Assembly (NCBI GenBank): GCA_037447655.1
Contig: JBBHKE010001884.1
Location: 343,701 to 399,170 of the forward strand
Reading direction: 5' to 3'
DNA length: 55,470 nucleotides
Origin: Zygnema cylindricum
Taxonomy: Eukaryota; Streptophyta; Zygnematophyceae; Zygnematales; Zygnemataceae
Shown here piece after piece: positions 11,387 through 21,260 of this stretch; position 1 is the stretch's first letter; each line of letters opens with the position of its first letter. A model generated the notes under the pieces. That model saw only the letters and a program-made list of their open reading frames with translations. It was not told where the DNA came from and ran no database searches. The translations under genes and the position numbers were made by a program.

Positions 11387-11515
11387 TCTATGTACGGAGA
11401 CTTCCTGTTAGTCTATGTACGGATAATTCCCGTCAGTCTATGTAGGGAGGAGTATCCCCGTTATTCTATGTACGGAGACTCCCCGTCAGACTATCTACGG
11501 AGACTCCAGCTTGAC
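11387..11515 (+). repeat. tandem array, about 25-bp unit, five copies
   Basis: Five diverged units with the core TCTATGTACGGAGACTCC follow head to tail, each 24-28 bp long. The frame through the array is open (11186-11527), giving repeats such as SMYGD, but there is no domain. I treat it as a minisatellite. Confidence 0.7.
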
Positions 11516-11884
11516 TGCAGGGGTTAGGATTGGGCAAACCTTGTTAACCCTAACGAAGTTGGGACGCCCATGGAGCCTGTACAATCGAATTTCTTAATCT
11601 CATATTACTTTATTAAATTGCAGTTGAAGTGAGATTTTCTCTCAACATCAATTTCATTTTTTTCTTTTTTGAAAAAAAATGAAACTATTCCCTTATTTTT
11701 GCAATCACATTTGGTCCAACCATGTGTCTGAACATATCGTCCGATATATTTTCAGATTTCAGGTTGTAACAAGAATTTTTTTCAAAATGAATAACTTGCA
11801 TGACAAAAGTAGATGCGGCTATCGACAAATGAAAAGTTGATTGATGCATTAAATGTGTTTTAGAAAAGTAGAAGGTCACTGTAT
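11516..11884. other. AT-rich spacer
   Basis: Nothing is recognised here beyond T- and A-runs near 11655-11680. Confidence 0.4.
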
Positions 11885-12436
11885 AATGCTAAATACATTT
11901 CGTCACATATGTCACAATAATGTCGAATTCTAGATACATTCCGTCACATATGTCACAATAATGTCGAATTCTGTCATAGTATGTCACAATCTGTCATATT
12001 ATGCCACATTCCGTCCACAATCAGTTACATTTTGTCACGTTCTGCTACATTGAACTGCATCCGGTCACATTCTACCACATTATGTCTCATTTTGTCAGAT
12101 TATGTAACATCATATGGCATTATGTTACATTACATCATATTCTGTTAAAGTCGCCCACATTTGGTCACAGATGTCATATTACGTCACATTGTGTAGCATT
12201 ATGTGACATGTTGTCACATTATTCCAGAGTTAAGTGTGACATAATGTTGCGTACGTCATACTTTGTCGCATTTTGTGGCATGTGTGACAATCTGTCACAC
12301 TCCACTATGTACCACATTCAGACACCTTTTGTGTGTCGCAATTTGTCACATTGTGCCACGTCCCATGACGTATTACAACATTATGTCATATCATGTCACA
12401 TTCTGCCAAATTCTGTCACATTTTGTCGGACTAGAA
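11885..12436 (+). repeat. degenerate 10-11-bp tandem array (TGTCACATT-like)
   Basis: About 550 bp consists of variants of TGTCACATT with one or two spacer bases, giving units of 10-11 bp (for example TATGTCACAATC and TTCTGTCACATT). The long frame read through it (12001-12477) is rich in His/Cys/Ser because of the repeat, and is not a gene. The unit length is close to one DNA helical turn. Confidence 0.75.
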
Positions 12437-12439
12437 AAT

Positions 12440-12462
12440 CCATGCCCGTTGCACAGGCATGG
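12440..12462. repeat. short perfect hairpin
   Basis: CCATGCC and GGCATGG pair around a 9-base loop, between the tandem array and the next transposon. Its function is unknown. It could be a terminator-like or element-terminal hairpin. Confidence 0.45.
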
Positions 12463-12477
12463 ACCGTGTCCTGTTAA

Positions 12478-13279
12478 TAGTGTTGGGTATCGGGTAAATT
12501 CATATCGCGATTCGATCGAGCAGGATCCTCGATATATCGTACCGAGACCAACATAAACCATCGCGATATATATCGCGATATATAATATTTTTTAAATTTT
12601 TATTTTTTATTTTTTTATATAATATGTTATTTTAGCGAAAAAGTCAAATTGACTAATACGCCACGTACGCCGTGATTTTCGTTCCGTGACGTAAATGTAG
12701 ACGCCGCAAAATGTAACCGACAAAAAAGTACTAATTCTGAAATTGTAATGATTAATTATTTGGGGTATGGTTACACGAGGAGGTCTCTGTAATAGTACGG
12801 ACAGCAAAATTTATGTATTTACAGAGGCCTCGGGTACATCGCGTATCTTTTGTCAAAAAGTTTACATACGTGTTCTGATATGAGTGGTCCACGTAAGCTG
12901 ACTACCGAATCTCAAAAATCATTGAATATCTGGAAACCGACCTTTTTCGTCTGGAAAATCGTACCTGCGTATGACGTACGTGTACTTCACAAGTGTACCT
13001 CGTCAATGTACCTCAGAGATCTCCTTCACTCTGCTGACTTTCAGGGAAAAACCGTATTTCTTTCCGGCAAAGATTTTACAGTCACTTTGTCCGAAGTCAC
13101 GAGACCTTGAAAACCTGTGGGATTTTTTTTAGCTTCGATATATTGACGATACGATATATTGGCGATATCGGCGATATATCGCGATGATTTGGAAATTCGG
13201 TATATCGAAGCGATATATCGATTATCTGAAATTCGATATAAATCGAATATCGGAAAACGGTCCTCGATACCCAACACTA
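12478..13279. mobile_element. hAT-like MITE, TAGTGTTGGG family, copy 2
   Basis: The termini TAGTGTTGGGTATCG and complement enclose 802 bp. The flanking 8-mers CCTGTTAA (12470-12477) and TCTGTTAA (13280-13287) match at 7 of 8 positions. The first and last 130 bp are like copy 1, with CGATATATCG palindromes. The central part (about 12600-13120) is absent from copy 1 and contains no transposase frame. Confidence 0.75.
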
Positions 13280-13287
13280 TCTGTTAA

Positions 13288-13630
13288 TCATACACAAACG
13301 TTTCCGTACAGACATGCATACACAGACGTTTCCGTACAGACGTGCAGACGGACAGACACTGCCTATTTAAAAGATGTACGGACAGACGACCAAACGTCTA
13401 TAATTTTCAATTTTATATAGCGATCACGTCCATTCACTCAACATAACGGAAACACACGGGTGCAGTGGGGGCAAACCAACACAAGTCCTTGTCAAAGTTT
13501 TACTTATGCGTGTAAAGAAATCATATGTGGCCAATGAGCTGTCGAGCCCACGACGACATGTGTCCCATTCCTCCCTGGCCATAGTGAAATGTCGCGCCCC
13601 CGAGGCTGCGAGACGCCTCCCATTGACGCA
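13288..13630. other. unassigned spacer
   Basis: Two close copies of ACGTTTCCGTACAGAC occur at about 13308 and 13326. Nothing else is recognised. Confidence 0.35.
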
Positions 13631-13795
13631 TTTCCCTCAGCATTCCCCGTTTTCCCCTTTTCCCGTTTTCCCCGTTTTCCCCTTTTCCCGTTTTCCCCTT
13701 TTCCCCTTTTCCCCTTATCAATTTTTTCACTTTTTCTCCTTTTCACTTTTTCCCCTTTTCACTTTTTCCCCCGGCGCTTGGTTCACATTTTCCCC
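13631..13795 (+). repeat. polypyrimidine tract with CCCCTTTT/CCCCGTTTT units
   Basis: About 160 bp is almost pure pyrimidine apart from isolated G and A bases. It is built of 8-10-base units (TTTTCCCC, TTTTCCCG, TTTTTCAC) and has mirror symmetry. Frames through it (13504-13746 minus, rich in Lys/Gly/Glu) are low-complexity shadows. Confidence 0.7.
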
Positions 13796-14095
13796 CTGTG
13801 ACTTCTGTCTCCCCTAGACTCCCTTGTGGTGCCCAGGTTTTCGAATTTTTCGTGCGGTCCTGGTTTCCCGTACCCACTGCCCTTATGATAGCCTTTTCCC
13901 ACAGGAGCATTTGTAACTTTTTGCCCATTCCGATGATTTTCCGAGAACTCATCGAAAAACGGGTCTTGTTTAGTGTTTACAACAAAAATTTGGCACGTAA
14001 CTCCGATTGAAGGTGTCCTATGACACGTCACACGCTTTGACGTCATCAAACATAGGCGCGAAAATAAGCCTGCAGCTTTTCAAACTTACTAGTAC
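13796..14095 (-). other. GC-richer stretch with an unrecognised frame
   Basis: A minus frame at 13783-14049 (88 residues, Gly/Lys/His-rich towards its end) is open but runs into the polypyrimidine tract and has no motif I can name. It could be a fossil exon or chance. Confidence 0.25.
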
Positions 14096-14098
14096 TTA

Positions 14099-15056
14099 GG
14101 GTAATTTCGCATGTGTTACAGTTATTTTTTGTCGTTTTCCTCCATAACTTAGAAAAAAACGAGAAAATCCGCAGTCATACCAAAATAATTAAATTGACAC
14201 CGTACAAGATGCGTTACCTTACAACTTGAAATGTACTGCAATTTGTCGTCTAGCGCAAAGCAGTTTGTCGTCTAGCGCATTTCGGCCCTGTTTCGTGTCC
14301 TTCTAGCTCATCTTCAAACTTTATATAAAGTCACCTCGCGAGGTTATTTTAAATAAAGATCCATGAGGTAAACAAATAGGCAGATGTTGTCAGACGTGCT
14401 GGAAGTTTTTTACAATTTTTGAGCGCGGAGAACCAAAAAAAAACCCACCGCACGTTTCTAGCCCGTGCGTGACTTTTTTCCGTGCGTTTTTTTCCGTCCA
14501 GGGGTCGTGGAGGGGGTTTCGACCAACGGACGCCATTTCGCAAAAGCGAAGTCCGTGAAAGCACCTCTCTCTTTCTCCTTCTCCCACTAACGCGTCTATC
14601 TCACAAATCTTGGAATGAAAAAAATCAAGAAAGGTATCACATGAAAGATCTTTAAAAAATATTTATTTTGGCCGTCTTTTAGCTTATTTTGGTGGCAAGT
14701 AGAGTGAGAACGGACGGAAAAACAAAATCGGGAAACCATGGCGGAATTTTTTGGAATTTGTGACGTCGACAACATCAGAAGTACAAGTGACGTCAAAATG
14801 TCACAAACCCTAAACATCTATAATGTCACAAGTAGCTAGACGTGTACAACCGTCTCTATTTTGTAAACGTCATCAATTGTCGCGAGTTTTGTACGCGTCT
14901 ACAATCGTCACAAATTACACCCACGTCTACATCCGTCACAATCTAAAGTTACGATTTCATTTCTTTACATACGAATGGTCTGAAAGTTTTACGGAGAATC
15001 TCCGCTAAAAAACAAATTAACAAGACTAAGTTTCGGTTACATGCGAAAGTACCTTA
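14099..15056 (-). mobile_element. GGGTA..CCATGT element, inverted copy L
   Basis: The termini are GGGTAATTTCGCATGT (left) and the complement of GGGTACTTTCGCATGT (right, ending about 15056). On minus the interior is similar in order to copy R (15531-18440): a GTCACAAATT/CCAAAATTCC block, then a GTGAGATA and GAGAAGGAGA block, then a GAGGTGA/TATAAAG block. The left flank TTA fits a Harbinger-type target. It is related to the GGGCGTGTCCCCATGT family near the window start. Edges are approximate by a few bases. Confidence 0.55.
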
Positions 15057-15530
15057 ACTAATACGCAGGAAAACAACAAAATAGCCGTTCGGATGTTGTT
15101 TTTGCTACGTCAGCTTTTCGTGTTACCGTTGGTCTGTTTCACATAAATGACGGAGTCGAAATTTAGGGCAAACGAATTAGCGTTATTTACTCTAATTACG
15201 ATTCGCGGTGTACTGTACTTTAACTCGGCTTCAATATCTCCCAATATTTTGAGGAAGTTACTTTGTACGGTTTTCCGAAAATTTCCACAAACAAAAAAGT
15301 CAGTGCTCGGAAAGCCGTGCATTATTCGAACGCTCGTCTGTTGCGGAAGTGAATTTTTTTCCTTTGGGAACATGCTATGATGCGTTTGAACTTGCCCTTG
15401 AGCCGGTCCCCAAGTTGTCCACGTGACGTGACAGTCACTCGCACTTCCCTTTTTGAAAGGGAAAACGCGCCGAGGATTCGAGTATACGCTAAATTACATA
15501 TTGCCATGACCGTACAAATCTCATGCTAAG
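15057..15530. other. spacer between inverted elements
   Basis: The spacer contains a fragment of MITE M1 (15148-15212). The rest, including minus frame 15322-15507, is not recognised. Confidence 0.4.
15148..15212. mobile_element. MITE M1, 3' terminal fragment
   Basis: About 65 bp match the right end of the complete M1 copies, from GAGTCGAAATTTAGGGC through TTACTCTAATTACGATTCG to the terminal CGGTG. The other 550 bp are missing. Confidence 0.7.
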
Positions 15531-16489
15531 GGTACGTCTCTATGTAAGCGATACTTTGAAAAAGTACTTTGGACTGTAATAAAGTGTTGCGTACTACTTT
15601 ATAAAAGCGTCCCTATGTGCGAAAATTAAATCAGATCTTTGACATGTGAAGGTTGTAGACGTAGGTACAACTTTGTGACGGTTGACGACGACGACGAAAT
15701 TGGTGACGCCAACAGAAACATCGACAGTTGTATACGTCTACATTTTTGTAATTTTGTGACATGGCAGATGTTTAGGGTTTTGTAACATTGTGACGTCACA
15801 AATTCAAGAACTTTCGGCCATGGATAACCTATTTCATTTTCTCTACTTTTTTCGCTCTACTTGCCATAAAAATATACATAAAAGTAGTCAAAATAATTAT
15901 TTTTCGAATATCTTTCATTTCATACCAGTTTTGTCTTGCCTCACTCTAAATAGTGTGAGATAAAAACATAGTTCAAAAGTAGGGGTTTTTATCGTAGGCC
16001 TTTGGTAGGCGCATAAAACTTGGCACAAAACTCGCGTAGAGTAGGCATACTATATAACTTTGCGTTGTGCTCACTCTTGTACGAACTTACAAATCTGACG
16101 TATCATCATAGTATAGCGCACGCCGCCAGACGATTTTTTTTAGCGAACTGACACGCCAAAGGATGACATTCCGAGGGGAAAAAAACCAGGAAAAAAAGGA
16201 ACTCGGACGTAAGTCCTACCGTAAGTTGTGTTATGGGCTTTTCATGTGATCTTCTTAGATCGCTACTTTGATCAGCGACTGTCCGATCGTCCAAATCTGA
16301 CGGTTTAAATAAAAAATACCTCAAAACTCACGGAAAAATACAAATTTGTCCAAATGTTTTTCAAAATTTAGACAAGACGTTTAATTCTCTATCGATCAAT
16401 GTGCAAATCAACCGTGTCACTATTATTTTTCATTTTATGACCAATACAATATGGGTCTTATGTCATGCCGCATGGTATCGGACGCATGC

Positions 16490-16745
16490 GCGCACAACAT
16501 TTTGCATGCGTACACGATATCGCGCACGCACGCACAATATTGTGCTCGCGCGCGTGATATTTTGCATGCGTGCACAATACGGTGCACGCACGCGCAATAT
16601 TGTGTCCACGCGCACGATATCGTGCACGCGTTCGCGATATTCGGCGTGCGCGTGATTTCATTCACGCGCGCACGATATCATTCTCGCACGCACGATATTT
16701 CGGCGTGCGTGTATGATTTTCGGTCGCACGTGCGACCGCGATTTA
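16490..16745. repeat. alternating purine-pyrimidine array
   Basis: The array has about eight imperfect units of roughly 30 bp, each a GCACGCACGC-type run followed by an AT palindrome (GATATC, AATATT or GATATTTC). Frames in all phases are open and rich in Ala/Arg/His/Thr/Cys, as expected from the repeat. Alternating GC/AC tracts are Z-DNA-prone. Confidence 0.7.
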
Positions 16746-17220
16746 TTTATGTTTGATGTGTACGCGATTCGCTTACACGTCTAATAGAAAAAATACTAAT
16801 TTCGTGCGTGGTACCATGTCGTTTCATGCGCAGGTACACATTTTTCAAGTATTTCGTGCGATACTCTATATTTCGTGCGATATGTTTCGTTTCGTGTGTA
16901 CGCACGGGATTTTGGGAGTATCGACGTGAAGTATCGTTTGGAGGCGTATCGCGATTTCCGGGCGACGCTTCGATACATATGTTTATTTAAGTCGCGAACC
17001 CATGTAGGTTCGCGCATACATGTAGTTAGGGAGGGTTTTTACCCTCGGACAGTGGATTATGCGGAACGTGCGGCAGACAATGTTGGCCGCCTATTGGCCA
17101 ACATTCTAAGTAGTTCTTTCATGTGAACCAGCTTAGACTTAGGTTAGGGTTTGCGTAGGCGTAGCGTAGCTAATACTTAGTCTATTTTCAGACTTAGAAT
17201 TTCTAGCTTTTGGACAAGAA

Positions 17221-17720
17221 TTTTCTCTTGGCGGCGGAGCTTTCTCTTACTCTCTCTCTCACCGATTGCTCAAGTTTCCTCCTTTCTTTTGCTAGCTAGC
17301 TGTAGAGGCTAGATAGTTTACGTACATTCTCCTTTGTAATTCTGCCCACGCTTTTAATCCACGCGGCTCAAAGCCAAGTCCGGAAGGTTTCCCTCCAACT
17401 TGTGTCATTTTTGGGAAGTGGTGGATTGGAGTTCGTGTGGAGAAGCATCCGGATCCGGCTGCCCTTCCCACGGACAGCTAGACGGTTTGGGTGTTTGTTT
17501 TGTGTTGTTTGTATTTTCGGTTGGGAATGGAAGGGTGAATTTTGGCCGAATTTTGAGTTTTCCTTGTTTTTGGTTGGAATTATTTATTTTGCTTCGTTGC
17601 TTTCGTACGAGATAACTATTGTAAAGAATACGTTGAAGACCCAAGAGCCTAGTGGCTACCTTGTGGCTGAGTATAAATTATAGGATTCACTTCTTGCTAG
17701 GGGAGTATTCTTCCCTTTTT
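17221..17720 (+). other. possible captured gene fragment inside the hAT-like element
   Basis: The composition changes here to non-repetitive, CT-rich leader-like DNA (17225-17295), then frame 17402-17683, 93 residues rich in Phe, Trp and Gly with one hydrophobic segment. I recognise no family. Acquisition of host DNA by the transposon is one explanation; ordinary internal element DNA is the other. Confidence 0.25.
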
Positions 17721-18674
17721 ATTCTTTTGGTCATCTTCACATTTATTCTTTTGCATGTTGTATATACCTTTTGCCCATCTCATTCATTTTCGTTTGTATA
17801 TATGTTTGGAGCATGACTTTGCTGGTTGGGATGCATGTTCGCTCTTTCTAGTCTCTCATGCACGACACTTAAGGCCATATTGTATGTTTTGCGTACAATA
17901 GGCATATTGTATGGGCCTACTTTCACCTACTTTTGAACTATGGATAAAAGTGATAGTGTGAGAGGGAGAGGGGAGAGGCAACGACATTGCAAAATTCTAC
18001 CGAGGACCCATGAATGAAATTGGAGGTCCGAGACCCCTGCAAATTTTTTCCGTACATCCTCATCTTTTCCGTACATGCACGTGATGGGCAGGGAGAAAAA
18101 TAGCCTCGTCCTAAAATTTTCCCACACGTGTGGCGCGTGCGTGGGTCATTTTTCATTCGTTGTGTGGGTGGTACTTTCCATGAAATCAGGTCACGAGGTG
18201 ATTTTCGATAAAGTTTTTTGACAGGCTACATTCTCTTGCCCAGGTGTCGAAAAAAAATAAAACGCCAAAATGCGTTCACATGACGACAAACATGAAGTAC
18301 ATTCAAAGTATCGACTTGAAGTTTGCTGTACTATTAAAGAATTGATTTTTTTGTACGGCTAAAGTTTTTCTTGTACGGAACTGCGTTTTGGGTGAAAACG
18401 ACAGATTAAAGTCGATACTTTAATACATGGGGACGTACCCTGAGAGGTTTCTGACAGATTGGTCTTTCCTACGACTTGACACGTCAGCATTTTAACATAA
18501 GACCTTAAGTTCCCAACCTAGAGGATCCTAGTTAACTTTTTTTTCGGAGCCTCCGTGAGTTCTACAGGTACACAAACACATTAACTTTCTCAGGTGTGTA
18601 CGGATGTACATAAACTCTACTCTAATACAATATGTGTTTTACATGTTTTAATGTTTTCGATACTTGTGCACCAA

Positions 18675-18686
18675 CTTTTATATATG

Positions 18687-18719
<33 letters not shown>
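18675..18719. repeat. (TA)n microsatellite at the edge of copia B
   Basis: About 45 bp of TATATA with a few interruptions ends exactly where the copia B LTR begins. It is either the target of insertion or grown afterwards. The remaining 18441-18674 holds nothing recognisable. Confidence 0.7.
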
Positions 18720-19785
18720 TGCAACTTTGAGACCTCCATAGGTCTTCAAAGTAGGTTGCTAACACGAAACCAGTAGAATAACCCTGACCCATTTGTGTTT
18801 CAGCAAGAATAACTGCCACACTGGCAAACAAAAACTCTGACCAAATCCACCCTTGTGAAGGTAAGACTCGCGTGAGTCTATAGCAAAAAGAATATATGAA
18901 GTTGCTCCCCTGAGCAGTAAGTTATGGAGGGTCAAAGTTGACCTTTTGTACAGAAGCTCTATGGGAGAGAGGGTCATATCTACCAAATTTTATAAGTCAT
19001 ATCTCTCTCTTAAACTCTATCTACTGAAGTACGGCACCAATCAAAATGCTGTGTCGTAGAGAAATGTACAGGTGCTTGTGTACTTTCTGTACGACCATTG
19101 TACGACATGGCCAACCATTCGACGCTGGTCAAATCTGGATTCGTTCCTGCAATCTCCGGAGATGCCGTAATCCAATGTGGTTCTGCAACGTGTCAATCAA
19201 TGTGGTGGTGACCGAAAACCACCAAAATCATATTCCGCGATTTCGGCATCCTTCGTGGGCGTCCGATCAAAACCGGATTTTAATCTTAGCCGTCATAAAT
19301 CGTTGCGCGATATTTGTTTCGCTGTCGAAACAAAATGAGCGGTATCCGTTTCGTAATCGTATTGTACTCCGTACTTTACAGAACTGTATCCATGTGCGAG
19401 GTCTATAGTTTTAGTTTAAAGAATTTGTTCACACGTAACATTTTAAATATTTGTTAAACTCTATATGTCTCATTACCGATCCTACACTTGTAGGATAAAG
19501 CTAACCGCCACCGGCTAGCTTGACAGACGGTAGGTACCAGGATCAAATCCTGGGTCTGTCAAGCTTTCTTTTAGGAAATCTACTAAAACATCTGCTTGTC
19601 TCTCTCTTGATAGGACATCTTTCTGGATAACACAGACAGCCATGGCTCTATCTCCCTCTTCAACTTTCAGTGACTTCGACAAGGGTGGGAGAGGAAAAGA
19701 GGAGTTAGAGGCAGACTGCCCCGGCTTCTTTTTTGCAATTAATTTTACACCTAGAAAATACTACAAAGAACCATTATTTTTTACA
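18720..19785 (-). repeat. copia B 3' LTR
   Basis: On minus the LTR runs from TGTAAAAAATAATGGTTC to ..AGTTGCA. Next to it (19786-19800) the minus-strand purine run AAAATAAGGGGAG is the polypurine tract. It contains a tRNA-like antisense module at about 19491-19564. Confidence 0.85.
19491..19564 (+). other. tRNA-like module in copia B 3' LTR
   Basis: Read on plus, antisense to the element, the segment has a GCTTGACAGAC/GTCTGTCAAGC stem enclosing CCAGGATCAAATCCTGG. GGATCAAATCC resembles the pol III B box and T-arm. The same module occurs in the other B LTRs at about 24939-25010 and (reverse) 28422-28495, where an anticodon-like CCGGC/GCCGG stem is also present. It is not an intact tRNA. Confidence 0.5.
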
Positions 19786-20284
19786 CTCCCCTTATTTTCT
19801 AGTCACCTTATAATTTCAGACCACACTTCTCCCTACAAAAAAATAGCTTTGGGGAAGGCATAGGTTTGGTCATCATATGTGCTACCATATCACTATCTGG
19901 TCTATACTCTAAACTAATTATTTTGTCTTCTACCTTCTCCTTAACGAAGCTAAGTCTAATATCCATATGTTTGGCTTTAACTGGTGTTTAAGATTGGTAG
20001 AAATGGCAATGGCTGCCTGATTATCACAAAAAACTTTATGGACACCACTCTTAAGATGACCAAGCTCACCAAGCAAGGAATTAACCAACATTAATTCTTT
20101 ACAGTAGAGCAAGAGGCCATGTTCTCAACCTCCATAGTGGACAGAGCAATAACCATTTGCTGCTTGTTGCTCCAACAACAAGCCCCATCACCCACATAGA
20201 ATACATACCCAGACGTGCATCTCCTCATAGGGGCATCCCCATAGCTAGCATCACTCCAAGTGGTGATGTTAGTATTGTTCTTGA
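19786..20284 (-). pseudogene. copia B RNase H, C-terminal part
   Basis: Frames 20091-20327 and 19930-20112 on minus encode the end of Ty1/copia RNase H: the TTWSDASYGDAP block (catalytic Asp), RRCTSGYVF, then SNKQQMVIALSTMEVE and a FCDNQAAIAI motif. The two frames are separated by a frameshift or stop near 20100. The end of the domain is followed by the polypurine tract and 3' LTR. It is not functional as it stands. Confidence 0.85.
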
Positions 20285-20531
20285 AACTCTGAGACCTCCA
20301 TAAGTCCTCAGAGTGGACAGCTTCCAAGAAGCCTCTAGGATAATCTTGACCTCTTTGTGTTTAAGCAAAAATAACTGCCACCCTGGCAAACAATAACTCT
20401 AACCAACTTCACCCCTGTGAAGACAAGACTCCCCTGAGTCGATAGCAAAAAGAATCTCTAAATTTGCTCCCCTGAGCAGTAAGTTATGGAGGGTCAAAGT
20501 TGACCTTTTGTACAGAAGCTCTCTGGGAATC
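20285..20531 (-). repeat. LTR fragment replacing part of the copia B pol gene
   Basis: About 245 bp match the LTR of the same element, from CAGAGAGCTTCTGTACAAAA to the LTR end, in sense orientation. They sit exactly where the RT-RNase H connection should be. Comparison with copia A1 (37540-37790) shows that roughly 250 bp of coding sequence is missing at this point. The minus frame runs from the LTR segment into RNase H without a break. Confidence 0.75.
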
Positions 20532-21260
20532 ATCCAAAATTATAACTCTCTCTTCCACACTCCCCTCACTTCCATTCTTTAGTTCCATAGGAGTGGTACA
20601 ACTATTAGCCTTGTCCATTTGGAAATTTTCTAACATATTTCCAATGGCCTCCTTTTAAGTTAATCTTATTATCTTTCTATCTCTGTCTCTCTCTACCTGA
20701 ATACCCAAAATATACCTTGCTTCTCCCATATCTTTCATCTCAAATCTTCCTTTCAGATCATTTTTCAACTTATTTATTTTATCCATAGATTTACTTAAAA
20801 CCAGCAAACCATCAACATAAATTACATTAAAAATAATTCCTTTCTCATCTTCAAACAAATAAATTGAGTGATATGAGCTGATCCGAATATATCCCAAGTC
20901 TGTAACAAACTCATCGAGCTTCTTGTTCCATTGTCGGGGCGCCTGTTTCAGCCTAAACAAAGATTTGATCAATCGGCATACCATGTTCTCCTCCCCTTGC
21001 TCCACAAATCCTTCGGGCTGTCGCATAAAAATATCCTCTTCCAACTCTCCATGTAGGAAGACCATTTTGATGTCCATCTGATGCAATTCCATATCTTCTA
21101 CTGCCGCCATACTGAGAAGTATCCGAACAAAGGGAAACTGGAAGACTGGACCAAAAGTCTCCTCGTAATCAATTCCCTCTTTCTGAGTAAATCCTTTCGC
21201 CACTAACCGAGCCTTGTATCGCTCAATGGTGTTATCCGGGTTGAGTTTCAATTTGAATAC
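20532..21260 (-). pseudogene. copia B reverse transcriptase
   Basis: The 198-residue frame 20655-21251 on minus covers most of the Ty1/copia RT domain: [20 protein letters not shown] at its start, then the first catalytic Asp in HQMDIKMVFLHGELEED, QPEGFVEQG, and the palm motif IYVDGLLVLS. The second Asp of the usual YVDD is Gly, which should abolish polymerisation. The 3' part (20532-20654) continues in another frame up to the LTR fragment. The family is clear; function is lost. Confidence 0.9.

Larger units (their letters stand above)
15967..17942. mobile_element. 1,976-bp hAT-like element, non-autonomous
   Basis: The termini are CATAGTTCAAAAGTAGG at 15967 and its complement ending at 17942, with flanking 8-mers GATAAAAA (15959-15966) and GATAAAAG (17943-17950). 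The subterminal DNA matches, on the opposite strand, the 306-bp MITE at 1896-2201: an AAGTTGTGTTATGGGCTTTT and GATCTTCTTAGATC block near 16215-16265, and the CATATTGTATGGGCC block near 17902-17918. No hAT transposase frame is visible. The middle carries an alternating purine-pyrimidine array (16490-16745) and a CT-rich segment with an open frame (17402-17683). Confidence 0.75.
15531..18440 (+). mobile_element. GGGTA..CCATGT element, copy R, split by a hAT-like element
   Basis: It starts GGGTACGTCTCTATGT and ends with the complement of GGGTACGTCCCCATGTA at 18440. Removing the 15967-17942 insertion and its 8-bp duplication leaves about 926 bp that is collinear with the minus strand of copy L. 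The flanks (TAA on the left, TGA on the right) do not form a clean duplication. A further diverged pair of blocks of this family is at 26977-27802. Confidence 0.55.

Noticed and set aside
11885-12436. CRISPR array
   Set aside because: Units are 10-11 bp, degenerate and without unique spacers; the context is eukaryotic repeats.
12001-12477. A His/Cys-rich protein of 158 residues
   Set aside because: The frame is produced by the TGTCACATT tandem array; all phases give similar low-complexity peptides.
13504-13746. Lys/Gly/Glu-rich protein on minus
   Set aside because: It is a shadow of the polypyrimidine tract.
16401-16756. Several overlapping Ala/Arg/His/Thr-rich frames
   Set aside because: They arise from the alternating purine-pyrimidine array, open in all phases on both strands.
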